Notes: generated from the sequence alone by a model not told the origin. Numbered from the stretch's first letter, positions 28,357 to 36,964 are shown. The stretch: 64,000 nucleotides of DNA from UBA2357 sp041916775 (GCA_041916775.1 JAYRYZ010000002.1:1-64000), one strand, 5' to 3'. Numbers and translations: made by a program.

Positions 28357-30153
28357 CTAGGCCTTGCGTGCGTCCGACAACTGCCGCTTCTGCTGGATCA
28401 GATGCACGAGGTGGTGCCGTTCGCGCGCATCGAGCCCCGATTCGCGCTCGCGCCGCGCCAGATGTTGGATCTCTCTATCGATGGCATCCACCTGTAACTT
28501 CTTCAGCGTGTCCTCGAAGACTGTCTCGCTAACGGCATCGTCCGGTTCGGATTCGATCAACTCGGCCGCAATCTTTGACAACACCGGGCCGTGTGGCGTT
28601 TCACGGAATCGCTCGACGAGCGCCGCCATGCCGCAGTCGTCATCGATGTCGCCAATGCTCATCGCGTCGACGATGGCGATCAAGGCGAGGCACTCCGCAT
28701 CCGCCGACGGGATAAGATCGGCGGGCAGGCGTGCCGCCCAGGCGGGGCGCTCGAGGATGAGTCGGAGCAGACTGCCGGAAGGGGTGATCGCGGCGGGGCG
28801 GCCACGCGAGGGCGGCACGGCGCGGCGCGGCGCGGGCGTCCAGGTGCGTGCCTGCTGCGAGGTCGGCTTCGTGTTGTTGAGTTCATAGGCGTGTTCGATC
28901 TCGGTCTGGCTGAGCCCACCGGCGTCGGCGGTGGCTTTCAGGACCTGCAGGCGCAACAGTGGTGCGGCGATGCGCGTGACCAACGGGCGCGCGTCATGGA
29001 TCAGCCGTGCGCGACCTTCCGCGGTGTCGAGATCGACGCGGCTGGAAAGTTCGTCGAGCATGAAGCGCGCGAGCGGCGCCGCCTGGCGCGCTGCGTCGCG
29101 AAATGCGTCCGCCCCGTGCGCGCGTACGAAAGAGTCCGGGTCGTGCTCGGCTGGCAGGAACAGGAAGGCGAGAGTGACGTCGTCGCGCAGCGCCTCCAGC
29201 GAGGCTTCCAGCGCCCGCCACGCTGCCTTGCGGCCCGCAGCGTCGCCGTCGAAGCAGAACACCACGCGCTCGGTTTGCCTCAGCAGTTTGCCGATATGGT
29301 GGGCGGTCGTTGCGGTGCCGAGCGTCGCGACCGCGTTGGCGATGCCGAACTGGGCGAGCGCCACGACATCCATGTAGCCCTCGACCACCAGAGCGAAGCC
29401 CTCCTCGCGGATCGGCTTCATTGCCTGGGTGAGACCGTAGAGCTCATGGCCCTTCTCGAACAACGGGGTTTCCGGCGAGTTCAGGTACTTGGGTTCGCCC
29501 TGTTCGAGGATGCGCCCGCCGAACGCGATGATGCGGCCGCGGCGGTCCTGAATCGGGAACATGATGCGATCGCGGAAGCGGTCGTAGCGGCGGCCGGTGT
29601 CATTGACGATCACCAGTCCGGCATCGATCAGGGTCTGCGACTCGTAATCCGGGAATACGGCTCTGAGCGCCTGCCAGTCGCCCGGTGCATAGCCGATGCC
29701 GAAGCGTGCGGCGATCTCGCCGGTGAGGCCGCGCTTGCGCAGGTAGGCGATCGCGGCGGGCGCGTTGCGCAATTGTTCGCGGTAGAACTTTGCCGCCGTC
29801 GCCATCGCGTCCAGCAGCGGGTCGTGGGTGGCGCGTTGGCTGGCGATTGCGATTGCACGCGGGTCGTCGGGTACGCTCAGGCCAACCTGTCCGGCGAGTT
29901 CCTTGACCGCGTCGATGAAAGAGAGTCCGCTGTACTCCATCAGGAAGCCGATCGCGTTGCCATGCACGCCACAGCCGAAACAGTGGTAGAACTGCTTCGA
30001 CGGGCTGACCGAGAAGGAGGGGGATTTCTCGCCGTGGAAGGGGCAGCAGGCGAAGTAGTTCGCGCCGCCCTTCTTGAGCGGGAGGTGGCGCTCGATGACG
30101 TCGACGATGTCGACGCGACCCAGCAAATCCTGGATGAAGGACTGCGGAATCAT
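28357..30153 (-). CDS. dnaG: DNA primase
   Basis: A 598-residue primase that makes RNA primers at the replication fork. The CHC2 zinc finger is Cys37, His40, Cys58, Cys61 (CCPFHGEKSPSFSVS ... YHCFGCGVHG). The TOPRIM catalytic core has VVEGYMDVVAL (Glu near 256) and CFDGDAAGRKAAWRAL (Asp pair near 306). The C-terminal part (about 440-598) is the helical DnaB-interaction region. Central gene of the macromolecular synthesis operon, 27 bp after yqeY. Confidence 0.96.
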   Translation of the reverse strand: MIPQSFIQDLLGRVDIVDVIERHLPLKKGGANYFACCPFHGEKSPSFSVSPSKQFYHCFGCGVHGNAIGFLMEYSGLSFIDAVKELAGQVGLSVPDDPRAIAIASQRATHDPLLDAMATAAKFYREQLRNAPAAIAYLRKRGLTGEIAARFGIGYAPGDWQALRAVFPDYESQTLIDAGLVIVNDTGRRYDRFRDRIMFPIQDRRGRIIAFGGRILEQGEPKYLNSPETPLFEKGHELYGLTQAMKPIREEGFALVVEGYMDVVALAQFGIANAVATLGTATTAHHIGKLLRQTERVVFCFDGDAAGRKAAWRALEASLEALRDDVTLAFLFLPAEHDPDSFVRAHGADAFRDAARQAAPLARFMLDELSSRVDLDTAEGRARLIHDARPLVTRIAAPLLRLQVLKATADAGGLSQTEIEHAYELNNTKPTSQQARTWTPAPRRAVPPSRGRPAAITPSGSLLRLILERPAWAARLPADLIPSADAECLALIAIVDAMSIGDIDDDCGMAALVERFRETPHGPVLSKIAAELIESEPDDAVSETVFEDTLKKLQVDAIDREIQHLARRERESGLDARERHHLVHLIQQKRQLSDARKA

Positions 30154-30180
30154 GGGGGTTGGCGGACGAGCGGGGCGGGC

Positions 30181-30627
30181 TCAGCCGGCGAGGCGGGTAC
30201 GGATCCTGCGCGAGGCCTCGGCCATGTCCGCACGACCGGCGATACGCGGCTTGAGCGCGGCCATGGCCTTGCCCATGTCGGCGATGCCGCTGGCTCCGCT
30301 TTCGGCCAGCGCCGCGGAGATCTCGTGGTCCAGCTCTTCAGAGCTCAGCGCGGCCGGCAGGTAGGCGCCGAGGACGGTGATCTCGAAGCGCTCCGCCTCT
30401 GCGAGCTCAAGCCGGCCCGCGCTCTCGTACTGGCTGGCTGCGTCGCGTCGCTGCTTCACCAGTCTTTCGACGGTCGCCGCAATATCTGCATCGCCAAGTT
30501 CGACACGCTCGTCCACTTCGCGCTGTTTGATCGCAGCAAGCAGCAGCCTGATGGCCGACAGGCGTGCTGTGTCGCGTGCGCGCATGGCGACCTTCATGTC
30601 ATCCTGGATTCTGGACTTGAGAGACAT
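30181..30627 (-). CDS. YqeY/GatB-tail domain protein
   Basis: A 148-residue helical protein of the YqeY family, related to the C-terminal tail of the amidotransferase subunit GatB. The N-terminal MSLKSRIQDDMKVAMRARD followed by RLSAIRLLLAAIKQREVDER is the family hallmark; MGKAMAALKPRIAGRADM near the end is the GatB-tail signature. Exact function is not established; tRNA-related binding is suggested for the domain. ATG 30627 follows GGAGC. It sits between rpsU and dnaG, a common order in Betaproteobacteria. Confidence 0.88.
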   Translation of the reverse strand: MSLKSRIQDDMKVAMRARDTARLSAIRLLLAAIKQREVDERVELGDADIAATVERLVKQRRDAASQYESAGRLELAEAERFEITVLGAYLPAALSSEELDHEISAALAESGASGIADMGKAMAALKPRIAGRADMAEASRRIRTRLAG

Positions 30628-30649
30628 GTCCGCTCCGATTGCATCATGC

Positions 30650-30689
30650 AAAAAGGCCAAGCCGGGCACGAGAACATCTCATGCCCGGC
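30650..30689 (-). terminator. attenuating terminator between rpsU and yqeY-dnaG-rpoD
   Basis: On the minus strand GCCGGGCA and TGCCCGGC (plus-strand arms 30682-30689 and 30661-30668) form an 8-bp stem that can extend inward by GAG/CTC. It is followed by TTGGCC and a run of five T. It lies inside the operon, 106 bp after the rpsU stop. Partial termination here would give more rpsU than dnaG/rpoD mRNA, as known for the E. coli operon. Confidence 0.7.
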
Positions 30690-30795
30690 ATAGTCCGGAA
30701 AGCTGGTTCTTACCTGCTCTGGCTCTTCCGTGCTTCGCGGCGATGCGTTGGTGAGCAGGACGAGCCTGGCCCGGTTACCACCGGGCGGGGCGGAA

Positions 30796-31008
30796 TCAGT
30801 AGAGCTTGCGCGGCAGCATCTGGCTGCGCAGACGCTTGTGGTTACGCTTCACTGCGGCTGCAAGCTTGCGCTTACGCTCGGCCGTGGGCTTCTCGTAGAA
30901 CTCGCGCGCGCGCAGTTCGGTCAGCAGACCGGTCTTTTCGATGGTGCGCTTGAAGCGGCGGATGGCAACTTCGAACGGCTCGTTTTCCTTGACGCGAATA
31001 CCCGGCAT
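30796..31008 (-). CDS. rpsU: 30S ribosomal protein S21
   Basis: A 70-residue basic protein of the small ribosomal subunit, which helps base-pairing of mRNA with the 16S 3' end. It starts MPGIRVKENEPFEVAIRRFK and ends with an Arg/Lys-rich tail (KRKLAAAVKRNHKRLRSQML), matching S21 of Betaproteobacteria along its full length. ATG 31008 is the family start; longer frames run into the divergent promoter region. First gene of the macromolecular synthesis operon. Confidence 0.97.
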   Translation of the reverse strand: MPGIRVKENEPFEVAIRRFKRTIEKTGLLTELRAREFYEKPTAERKRKLAAAVKRNHKRLRSQMLPRKLY

Positions 31009-31048
31009 TACGGAATTCCTTGAAAGTCTAGATTTCGGAAAAGGCGGA

Positions 31049-31078
31049 AGTATAAGGCGAGTCGTCGAATGGATGCAA
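31049..31078 (-). promoter_or_regulatory. promoter candidate for the rpsU operon
   Basis: On the minus strand a -10 box TATACT (plus 31049-31054, 5 of 6 matches) is preceded by an 18-bp spacer and a weak -35 TTGCAT (plus 31073-31078). Transcription would start about 35 bp before the rpsU ATG. Confidence 0.5.
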
Positions 31079-31156
31079 GGCATTCGTGTGCTGGGTAGAA
31101 TCGACCCCACGGCATTCCCATTTCGGGTCTGCCCGACTGCGGGGAGTGTGTTGGTC

Positions 31157-32194
31157 ATGAGGATTCTGGGGATCGAGTCGTCCTGTGACGAAACGGGGGT
31201 GGCGCTGTACGACAGCGACAAAGGCTTGGTGGCGCAACGCTTGCATTCGCAGATCGATCTGCACGCCGCTTACGGCGGCGTGGTGCCGGAGCTCGCATCG
31301 CGCGACCATATCCGCAGGCTTCCGGTGCTGGTGCGCGAGACACTCGCGGATGCCGATTGTCGTCCGGATGATCTGCACGGCATCGCCTACACCGCCGGGC
31401 CCGGGCTCGCCGGGGCGCTACTGGTTGGGGCCAGCTTTGCCGAGGCGATGGCGCTTGCCCTCGGGGTGCCGGCCCTGCCGGTGCATCACCTTGAGGGGCA
31501 CCTGCTGTCGCCGCTGCTGTCTGCGACACCGCCCAGCTTCCCGTTCGTCGCCTTGCTCGTGTCGGGGGGGCACACGCAGCTGATGGAGGTGAGCGGAGTC
31601 GGTGAGTACCGCCTGCTCGGCGAGACGGTCGACGATGCGGCGGGCGAAGCCTTCGACAAGACAGCGAAGCTTCTCGGGCTCGGCTATCCGGGTGGTCCGC
31701 AGCTTGCTGCGTTGGCAGAGCGCGGGCGGGCGGGGCGCTTCCGTTTGCCACGACCGATGCTGCGCTCGGCCGATCTCGACTTCAGCTTCAGCGGCTTGAA
31801 GACGGCAGTGCTGAACGTCGTGCATACGCCGAGCTGGACGGACGGGGATGCGGCCGATCTTGCTGCGGACTTCCAGCAGGCAGTGGTCGAGGTATTGTGC
31901 GCGAAGGCTTTGCGCGCGATGGCCGAGACCGGGTTGAAGCAGTTGGTGGTGGCCGGCGGCGTGGGCGCCAATCAGCAATTGCGGACGCAACTCGATGCGC
32001 ATGCCCGGCGCAAGGGGGCGCGGGTGTTTTACCCTGAACCGGCGCTCTGCACCGACAACGGCGCGATGATCGCCTTTGCCGGAGCGCTCCGCTACGCAGC
32101 AGGCGAGCGGCCGGCACAGGGGCCGGGTATCAGGGCGTTGCCGCGCTGGCCGCTTGCGAGCCTGCGGGCACCGTGCGCCAGCGCTTCCCTCTGA
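31157..32194 (+). CDS. tsaD: tRNA N6-threonylcarbamoyladenosine synthase subunit TsaD
   Basis: A 345-residue ASKHA-fold protein that, with TsaB and TsaE, transfers threonylcarbamoyl to A37 of ANN-decoding tRNAs. The start MRILGIESSCDETGVALYD is canonical. The metal site is HHLEGH, with His111 and His115. Other motifs: SGGHTQLMEV, DDAAGEAFDKTAKLLGLGYP and VVAGGVGANQQLR. Upstream in-frame starts read through the rpsU promoter region and are rejected. Divergent from rpsU, a frequently conserved pair, and convergent with plsY (18 bp apart). Confidence 0.96.
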   Translation: MRILGIESSCDETGVALYDSDKGLVAQRLHSQIDLHAAYGGVVPELASRDHIRRLPVLVRETLADADCRPDDLHGIAYTAGPGLAGALLVGASFAEAMALALGVPALPVHHLEGHLLSPLLSATPPSFPFVALLVSGGHTQLMEVSGVGEYRLLGETVDDAAGEAFDKTAKLLGLGYPGGPQLAALAERGRAGRFRLPRPMLRSADLDFSFSGLKTAVLNVVHTPSWTDGDAADLAADFQQAVVEVLCAKALRAMAETGLKQLVVAGGVGANQQLRTQLDAHARRKGARVFYPEPALCTDNGAMIAFAGALRYAAGERPAQGPGIRALPRWPLASLRAPCASASL

Positions 32195-32212
32195 GGGCGA
32201 ATGCTGCGTCGC

Positions 32213-32806
32213 TCAGGCCTTGCGGCCACCGATGCGACCCTCGGTGCCGTTGCGCAGTCGTCGAATGTTCTCGGTATGCCGCCAGATCAGAACCGCGGAG
32301 ATCACGACCAGGACTGTGACGACAACGGGTTGCCCCACCAGCACCAACCCGGCCACCGGCGCGACCGCCGCCGCGGCCAGGGCTGCGGCAGACGAGTAGC
32401 GCGTCGCGACGGCGACGCCTACCCATACCAGTAGTGCCGCCAGCGCCAGGCCAAGGTGAATGCCAGCGAGCACGCCGAGCGCAGTCGCGACGCCCTTGCC
32501 GCCCTTGCCACCCAGGAACAGGCTGAACACATGCCCAAGGAATGCCGCGAGGCCTGCCAGCGCGGCAGTGACCGGGCCGAAACCAAGCGCGAGGGCCAGC
32601 CAGACAGCAAACCAGCCTTTTGCGCAGTCGCCGATCAGCGTCACGAGGGCGGCCCACTTGTTTCCGCTGCGCAGTACATTGGTCGCCCCCGGGTTGCCCG
32701 AGCCGTATTTGCGCGGATCGGCCAGCCCGAAAAGCCGGCTTGCGACGATTGCGAACGGGACCGAACCGATGAGGTAGGCGGCGATCAGGATGGCGATGGT
32801 TTTCAC
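32213..32806 (-). CDS. plsY: glycerol-3-phosphate acyltransferase PlsY
   Basis: A 197-residue inner-membrane enzyme that acylates glycerol-3-phosphate from acyl-phosphate, the first step of phospholipid synthesis. About five membrane helices are visible. Family motifs: YLIGSVPFAIV, the phosphate loop GSGNPGATNVLR, and GKGGKGVATALGV. It starts with GTG 32806; no ATG alternative keeps the first helix. Length is normal. Confidence 0.94.
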   Translation of the reverse strand: MKTIAILIAAYLIGSVPFAIVASRLFGLADPRKYGSGNPGATNVLRSGNKWAALVTLIGDCAKGWFAVWLALALGFGPVTAALAGLAAFLGHVFSLFLGGKGGKGVATALGVLAGIHLGLALAALLVWVGVAVATRYSSAAALAAAAVAPVAGLVLVGQPVVVTVLVVISAVLIWRHTENIRRLRNGTEGRIGGRKA

Positions 32807-33039
32807 GGTGCGATGTGGGCGTGTCTGGACGCCGCGATTCTAATCGAATTCGCGCGCTCGGCTCGCTGACGTCCCGTGTGGCGGGAAGCGTGGTATGCGA
32901 TCTGAACAATGCGCCAGGCGGCTTATCACGACGTATCATGCCGGGGCTGTATTTTTTGCATCCGGTCCGGGGTCGCACTTCGACGGGCGCCAGGCCGGGG
33001 GCGGGGAAGCTGTCATTACAAGAAAATTGGAGCAAGCAT

Positions 33040-33894
33040 ATGGATATCAAGAAGATCGGGGTCGTCGGTGCGGGCACCATGGGCAATGGCATCGCGCAGG
33101 CGTTTTCTGTGTCGGGTTTTCCGGTTGTGATGAGCGACATCAGTGACGCTGCAGTCCAGCGTGGTCTGGCGACGGTGTCCGGCAGTCTGGATCGGCTCAT
33201 CAAGAAGGAGAAGATGAGCGTTGAACAGAAGGCCGAGGCAATGGCGCGTATCAGCGTGACGACCGATGTCGGCGCGATGGGCGATTGCGACCTGGTGATC
33301 GAGGCTGCCACCGAGAACCTCGAGCTCAAGCTCGGGCTGTTTGCGCGCCTCGACGCGGCGATGAAGCCTGAGGCGGTGCTCGCCACCAATACATCGTCAA
33401 TCTCGGTGACCAAGCTCGCCGCGGCGACCGGGCGTGCGGACCGCGTGATCGGCATGCACTTCTTCAACCCGGTGCCGATGATGGCGCTGGTCGAACTGAT
33501 CCGCGGCTTGCAAACTTCCGACGCGACCTATGCAGCGTGCGAGCAGGTGTCGCGCGCAGTCGGCAAGACGCCCGTAGCCGTGCGCAACAGCCCGGGCTTC
33601 GTCGTCAATCGCATGCTGTGCCCGATGATCAACGAGGCGGTTTTCGCGCTCTCCGAGGGGCTCGCGAGTGCTGCCGAGATCGATGAGGCGATGAAACTCG
33701 GCTGCAATCATCCCATCGGCCCGCTTGCCCTGTGCGATTTGATCGGACTGGATGTGGAGCTTGCGGTGATGCAGGTGCTGTTCGAGGGCTTCAAGGATCC
33801 CAAGTACCGGCCGGCGCCGCTGCTGGTCGAGATGGTGGAGGCAGGATACCTCGGCCGCAAGTCGGGGAAGGGCTTCTTCGACTACGCTAAGTAG
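33040..33894 (+). CDS. 3-hydroxybutyryl-CoA dehydrogenase
   Basis: A 284-residue NAD(P)-dependent dehydrogenase that interconverts acetoacetyl-CoA and 3-hydroxybutyryl-CoA. The dinucleotide fold begins at residue 6: IGVVGAGTMGNGIAQAF. The catalytic region shows VIGMHFFNPVPMMALVEL (His/Glu), and GFVVNRMLCPMINEA starts the C-terminal dimer domain. ATG 33040 has GGAG about 8 nt upstream. It stands alone, so its role (polyhydroxybutyrate, butyrate or aromatic-acid breakdown) cannot be fixed from context; paaH and hbd are both possible names. Confidence 0.92.
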   Translation: MDIKKIGVVGAGTMGNGIAQAFSVSGFPVVMSDISDAAVQRGLATVSGSLDRLIKKEKMSVEQKAEAMARISVTTDVGAMGDCDLVIEAATENLELKLGLFARLDAAMKPEAVLATNTSSISVTKLAAATGRADRVIGMHFFNPVPMMALVELIRGLQTSDATYAACEQVSRAVGKTPVAVRNSPGFVVNRMLCPMINEAVFALSEGLASAAEIDEAMKLGCNHPIGPLALCDLIGLDVELAVMQVLFEGFKDPKYRPAPLLVEMVEAGYLGRKSGKGFFDYAK

Positions 33895-34265
33895 AGGTCC
33901 GCGTGCGCGGCCGAACTGGCGGGTTCTGCCGCGCGCTTCATTACCTCGTGATGCTGGGCATGGCGAGGTTCAGCCGATCAATCGGGATGAATGTCAAAGG
34001 CATGGTCAGGGGGGCGATCCGGCAGGCGTCACGGTGCATGTGTTGCATGATGCAAGGTCCCGACATCTGTCAGGTTGTGCAGGGCAGGGGCGCGGATCTA
34101 ACCTGAGATCGAAGCCGCCATTGTCTGTATCGATCAACGCCTTGCCGATGATTTGCCCGCGACGAGTCGCCGCTTGTTCAGCCCGAGCGGCGCAGCCGGG
34201 AACTGGGTGAGATGGCGGTGTGTCGCGGTTTTGAGTGCAGTAACGGGCTGAGTGCGGAGAACGGC
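33895..34265. other. 371-bp gap without a recognisable gene
   Basis: No ORF here looks coding in either strand. The one structure I see is a 13-bp palindrome TTGCATGATGCAA at 34043-34055, about 210 bp before the response regulator gene. Otherwise there is no clear promoter, terminator or RNA. Confidence 0.6.
34043..34055. promoter_or_regulatory. TTGCATGATGCAA palindrome
   Basis: A perfect 6-1-6 inverted repeat in the gap between the dehydrogenase and response regulator genes. The same arms occur at 30639-30651 (centre base C) just before yqeY. It could be a transcription factor site; the factor is unknown. Confidence 0.3.
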
Positions 34266-34946
34266 ATGTTGAAGAACGTTCTTATTGTCGAGGACCAGGG
34301 GCTGGTGAGAGCCGGCATGAAGAGTCTGCTGTTGACTGTGGAGCCCCATGCCACGGTTGCAGAGGCGGGTTCTTACGAGGAGGCGCTGGAGCAGATCGCA
34401 CGGATGGCGTTCGACATCGTCTTTCTCGATCTGGACCTGCGCGCCCAAAAGAGCGGTCTCGACCTCCTCGCCTACATTCGCGAGCAGGACATCCCGGTGA
34501 AAGTGATCATGCTGTCGGCGAGCGACGACCGCGACACCGTGATGCAGTGCATCGCAGCGGGGGCGTCAGGCTACATTGCCAAGAGTTCGGGTGACGAGCA
34601 GATCTTCGAGAAGGCGCTGGCGACGGTGTTCGAGGATGGCATCTTCCTGCCGGCTTCCATCGTGCGCAACGACCGCCCGTTTGCGCGGCGCTGGAGCGTG
34701 CAACCTTCGGACGCGAAACAACTGGGCTTGTCGCCGCGGCTTTCCGAGGTGCTGTACTACCTGTGCCAGGGCCTCTCCAACAAGGCCATCGCGAACTGCA
34801 TGGGGATCAGTGAGGGTACGGTACGCAAGAACTATGTCTCGGAACTGCTACGCTTCTTCAATGTGGCACGGCGAACCGAGCTCATCATCGAGATCTCGCG
34901 ACTGGGTATCCGCATCACGCCCCCGGAAGGGCATGTGCCGCGGTGA
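34266..34946 (+). CDS. LuxR/NarL-type response regulator (orphan)
   Basis: A 226-residue two-component regulator. The receiver has acidic Glu9/Asp10, phosphoacceptor Asp55 (IVFLDLDL), Ser84 in IMLSASDD and Lys106 (YIAKSSG), all needed for phosphorylation. A C-terminal LuxR helix-turn-helix (about 155-220) reads LSPRLSEVLYYLCQGLSNKA then IANCMGISEGTVRKNYVSEL. No histidine kinase gene is adjacent, so the signal is unknown. I chose ATG 34266 (MLKNVLIVED); an upstream ATG at 34212 adds 18 residues unlike a receiver. It converges on rho with a strong hairpin between. Confidence 0.88.
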   Translation: MLKNVLIVEDQGLVRAGMKSLLLTVEPHATVAEAGSYEEALEQIARMAFDIVFLDLDLRAQKSGLDLLAYIREQDIPVKVIMLSASDDRDTVMQCIAAGASGYIAKSSGDEQIFEKALATVFEDGIFLPASIVRNDRPFARRWSVQPSDAKQLGLSPRLSEVLYYLCQGLSNKAIANCMGISEGTVRKNYVSELLRFFNVARRTELIIEISRLGIRITPPEGHVPR

Positions 34947-34992
34947 AGCTTGCCGCCGGCCCGAAGGCAGGCAACGATGGGTCGGACAATGG

Positions 34993-35016
34993 AAAAGGGC
35001 CCGTCTCCGGGCCCTT
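34993..35016 (-). terminator. intrinsic terminator of rho (possibly bidirectional)
   Basis: AAGGGCCCG (34995-35003) and CGGGCCCTT (35008-35016) form a 9-bp stem with a 4-nt loop. On the minus strand it ends in TTTTCC, fitting a terminator for rho; it lies 33 bp past the rho stop. It may also stop the convergent response regulator transcript. Confidence 0.75.
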
Positions 35017-35049
35017 GCCTGTGCTGCGCGACGTTCCCGGTGTTCGGGA

Positions 35050-36309
35050 TCAGCCGCGTCGCATCGAGTCGAAGAACTCGCCGTTGCTCTTGGTGGCCTT
35101 GATCTTGTCGAGCAGGAATTCCATCGCGTCGATGTCGTCCATGCCGTAAAGCAGCTTGCGCAGCACCCACACCTTCTGGAGTACATCCGGCTTCAGCAGC
35201 AATTCTTCGCGGCGCGTGCCCGAGCGGTTCACGTTGATCGCCGGGTAGACGCGCTTTTCGGCCATGCGCCTATCCAGATGCAGTTCGAGGTTGCCGGTGC
35301 CCTTGAACTCCTCGTAGATCACATCGTCCATGCGGCTGCCGGTGTCGATCAGCGCGGTGGCGATGATGGTCAGCGAGCCACCTTCCTCGATGTTGCGCGC
35401 TGCGCCGAAGAAGCGTTTGGGCTTCTGCAGCGCGTTGGCATCGACACCGCCGGTGAGCACCTTTCCCGAGGCCGGCACCACGGTGTTGTAGGCGCGTGCG
35501 AGGCGGGTCAGCGAATCGAGCAGGATCACCACATCCTTCTTGTGCTCGGTGAGGCGCTTGGCCTTCTCGATCACCATCTCGGCGACCTGCACGTGGCGAG
35601 AGGCCGGCTCGTCGAAGGTGGAGGCGACGACCTCGCCGCGCACCGAGCGCTGCATCTCGGTGACTTCCTCGGGGCGCTCATCGATCAGCAGAACGATCAC
35701 GACCACGTCAGGGTGGTTGGTGATGATCGCATGCGCGATGTGTTGCAGCATCACCGTCTTGCCGCTCTTCGGCGGTGCCACCAGCAGGCCCCGCTGGCCC
35801 TTGCCGATCGGCGCGATCATGTCGATCACCCGGCCGGTGATATTTTCCTCGCCGCGCATGTCGCGCTCGAGCCGCAGCACCTGGTTGGGGTGTAGCGGGG
35901 TGAGGTTCTCGAACAGGATCTTGTGTTTGCACGCCTCGGGTGATTCGCCGTTGATCTTGTCGAGCTTCACCATCGCAAAATAGCGCTCGCCATCCTTTGG
36001 CGTGCGGATCTCGCCTTCGATGGTGTCGCCGGTGTGAAGGTTGAAGCGGCGGATCTGCGATGGCGAGACGTAGATATCGTCCGTGCCTGCAAGATAGGAG
36101 ATGTCCGACGAACGCAGGAAACCGAAGCCGTCAGGCAGTACCTCGAGCGCGCCGTCGCCATAGATCGGCTCGCCCTTCTTCGCGCGGTTCTTCAGCAGGG
36201 CGAAGACGAGTTCCTGCTTTTTCAGACGGTTGGCTCCTTCGATGCCATTCGCAGTGGCCATTTCGAGCAACTGGCTGACGTGGAGGGATTTGAGCTCCGA
36301 TAGATGCAT
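35050..36309 (-). CDS. rho: transcription termination factor Rho
   Basis: A 419-residue hexameric RNA helicase that ends transcription at Rho-dependent sites. The N-terminal domain (MHLSELKSLHVSQLLEMA) precedes the primary RNA-binding fold (LEVLPDGFGFLRS). The ATPase core has Walker A PPKSGKTVMLQ near 178, Walker B VIVLLIDERPEEVTEM and an LDSLTRLARAYN segment. The length equals E. coli Rho. ATG 36309 is the family start. It lies 157 bp after trxA on the same strand, a common pairing. Confidence 0.97.
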   Translation of the reverse strand: MHLSELKSLHVSQLLEMATANGIEGANRLKKQELVFALLKNRAKKGEPIYGDGALEVLPDGFGFLRSSDISYLAGTDDIYVSPSQIRRFNLHTGDTIEGEIRTPKDGERYFAMVKLDKINGESPEACKHKILFENLTPLHPNQVLRLERDMRGEENITGRVIDMIAPIGKGQRGLLVAPPKSGKTVMLQHIAHAIITNHPDVVVIVLLIDERPEEVTEMQRSVRGEVVASTFDEPASRHVQVAEMVIEKAKRLTEHKKDVVILLDSLTRLARAYNTVVPASGKVLTGGVDANALQKPKRFFGAARNIEEGGSLTIIATALIDTGSRMDDVIYEEFKGTGNLELHLDRRMAEKRVYPAINVNRSGTRREELLLKPDVLQKVWVLRKLLYGMDDIDAMEFLLDKIKATKSNGEFFDSMRRG

Positions 36310-36416
36310 GGCGTGAGGGCGCTGGAAAGCGCAAATGAGTGATGCTGTGGGAGGGCTGCGGTGTGGGATCGATTCAGTGAAGCCGGCCGGATGGCGCGCT
36401 TCGCTGGTCTGTCTTC

Positions 36417-36440
36417 GGCGGACGGATGATGCCGTCCGCC
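36417..36440. terminator. hairpin between trxA and rho
   Basis: GGCGGACGG (36417-36425) and CCGTCCGCC (36432-36440) form a perfect 9-bp stem with a 6-nt loop, 26 bp after the trxA stop. No T-tract follows on the minus strand, so it may be a partial terminator or an mRNA 3'-end stabiliser rather than a full stop. Confidence 0.45.
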
Positions 36441-36466
36441 GTGACGGGGTGCGCCGCTGGGCGCGG

Positions 36467-36793
36467 TCAGATGTTGCTGTCCAGGAATGCAGCCAGTTGC
36501 GACTTCGACAGCGCACCGACCTTGGTCGCTTCGACGTTGCCGCCCTTGAACAGCATCAGCGTCGGGATGCCGCGAATGCCGAACTTCGCCGGGGTGTCCT
36601 GGTTCTCGTCGATGTTGAGCTTGGCAACCTTCAACTTGCCCGCGTATTCCTTGGCAATGTCGTCGAGGATGGGAGCGATCATCTTGCACGGGCCGCACCA
36701 CTCGGCCCAGTAATCGACCAGAACCGGGACTTGTGACTGAAGAACCTCGCCCTCGAAGCTGGCGTCGGTAATGTGATGGATATGCTCGCTCAT
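36467..36793 (-). CDS. trxA: thioredoxin 1
   Basis: A 108-residue cytoplasmic disulfide reductase. The active site WCGPC spans residues 32-36 (Cys33, Cys36). The cis-proline loop appears as IRGIPTLMLFKGG, and LVDYWAEWCGPCKMIAPIL is the classic core. Length equals E. coli TrxA. ATG 36793 (MSEHIHHITD) is the family start; the much longer open frame upstream is not conserved-looking. Confidence 0.97.
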   Translation of the reverse strand: MSEHIHHITDASFEGEVLQSQVPVLVDYWAEWCGPCKMIAPILDDIAKEYAGKLKVAKLNIDENQDTPAKFGIRGIPTLMLFKGGNVEATKVGALSKSQLAAFLDSNI

Positions 36794-36935
36794 GTTTCCT
36801 CGCGTCAAGGCTGGCGAATGAAAGGAATGAAATGGCCAGGGAAGTAGTGGGATCGATGTCGTGGCAGACTGGATCCGGTGCGGCGCTTGCCGCGTGTGAA
36901 TCGGAATGGCCCGATGTGTTTCCAAGCGTTGGCGG

Positions 36936-36964
36936 AAATTAAGCCAAGCCGCCGCCGCCGTCAA
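36936..36964 (-). promoter_or_regulatory. sigma-70 promoter candidate for trxA
   Basis: On the minus strand TTGACG (plus 36959-36964, 5 of 6 matches) and TAATTT (plus 36936-36941) are separated by exactly 17 bp. The predicted 5' leader of trxA is about 135 nt. Confidence 0.55.

Noticed and set aside
28591..30693. 700-codon open frame antisense to dnaG and yqeY
   Set aside because: It mirrors dnaG, whose motifs are all intact; high GC codon bias opens long antisense frames. The translation has no recognisable domain.
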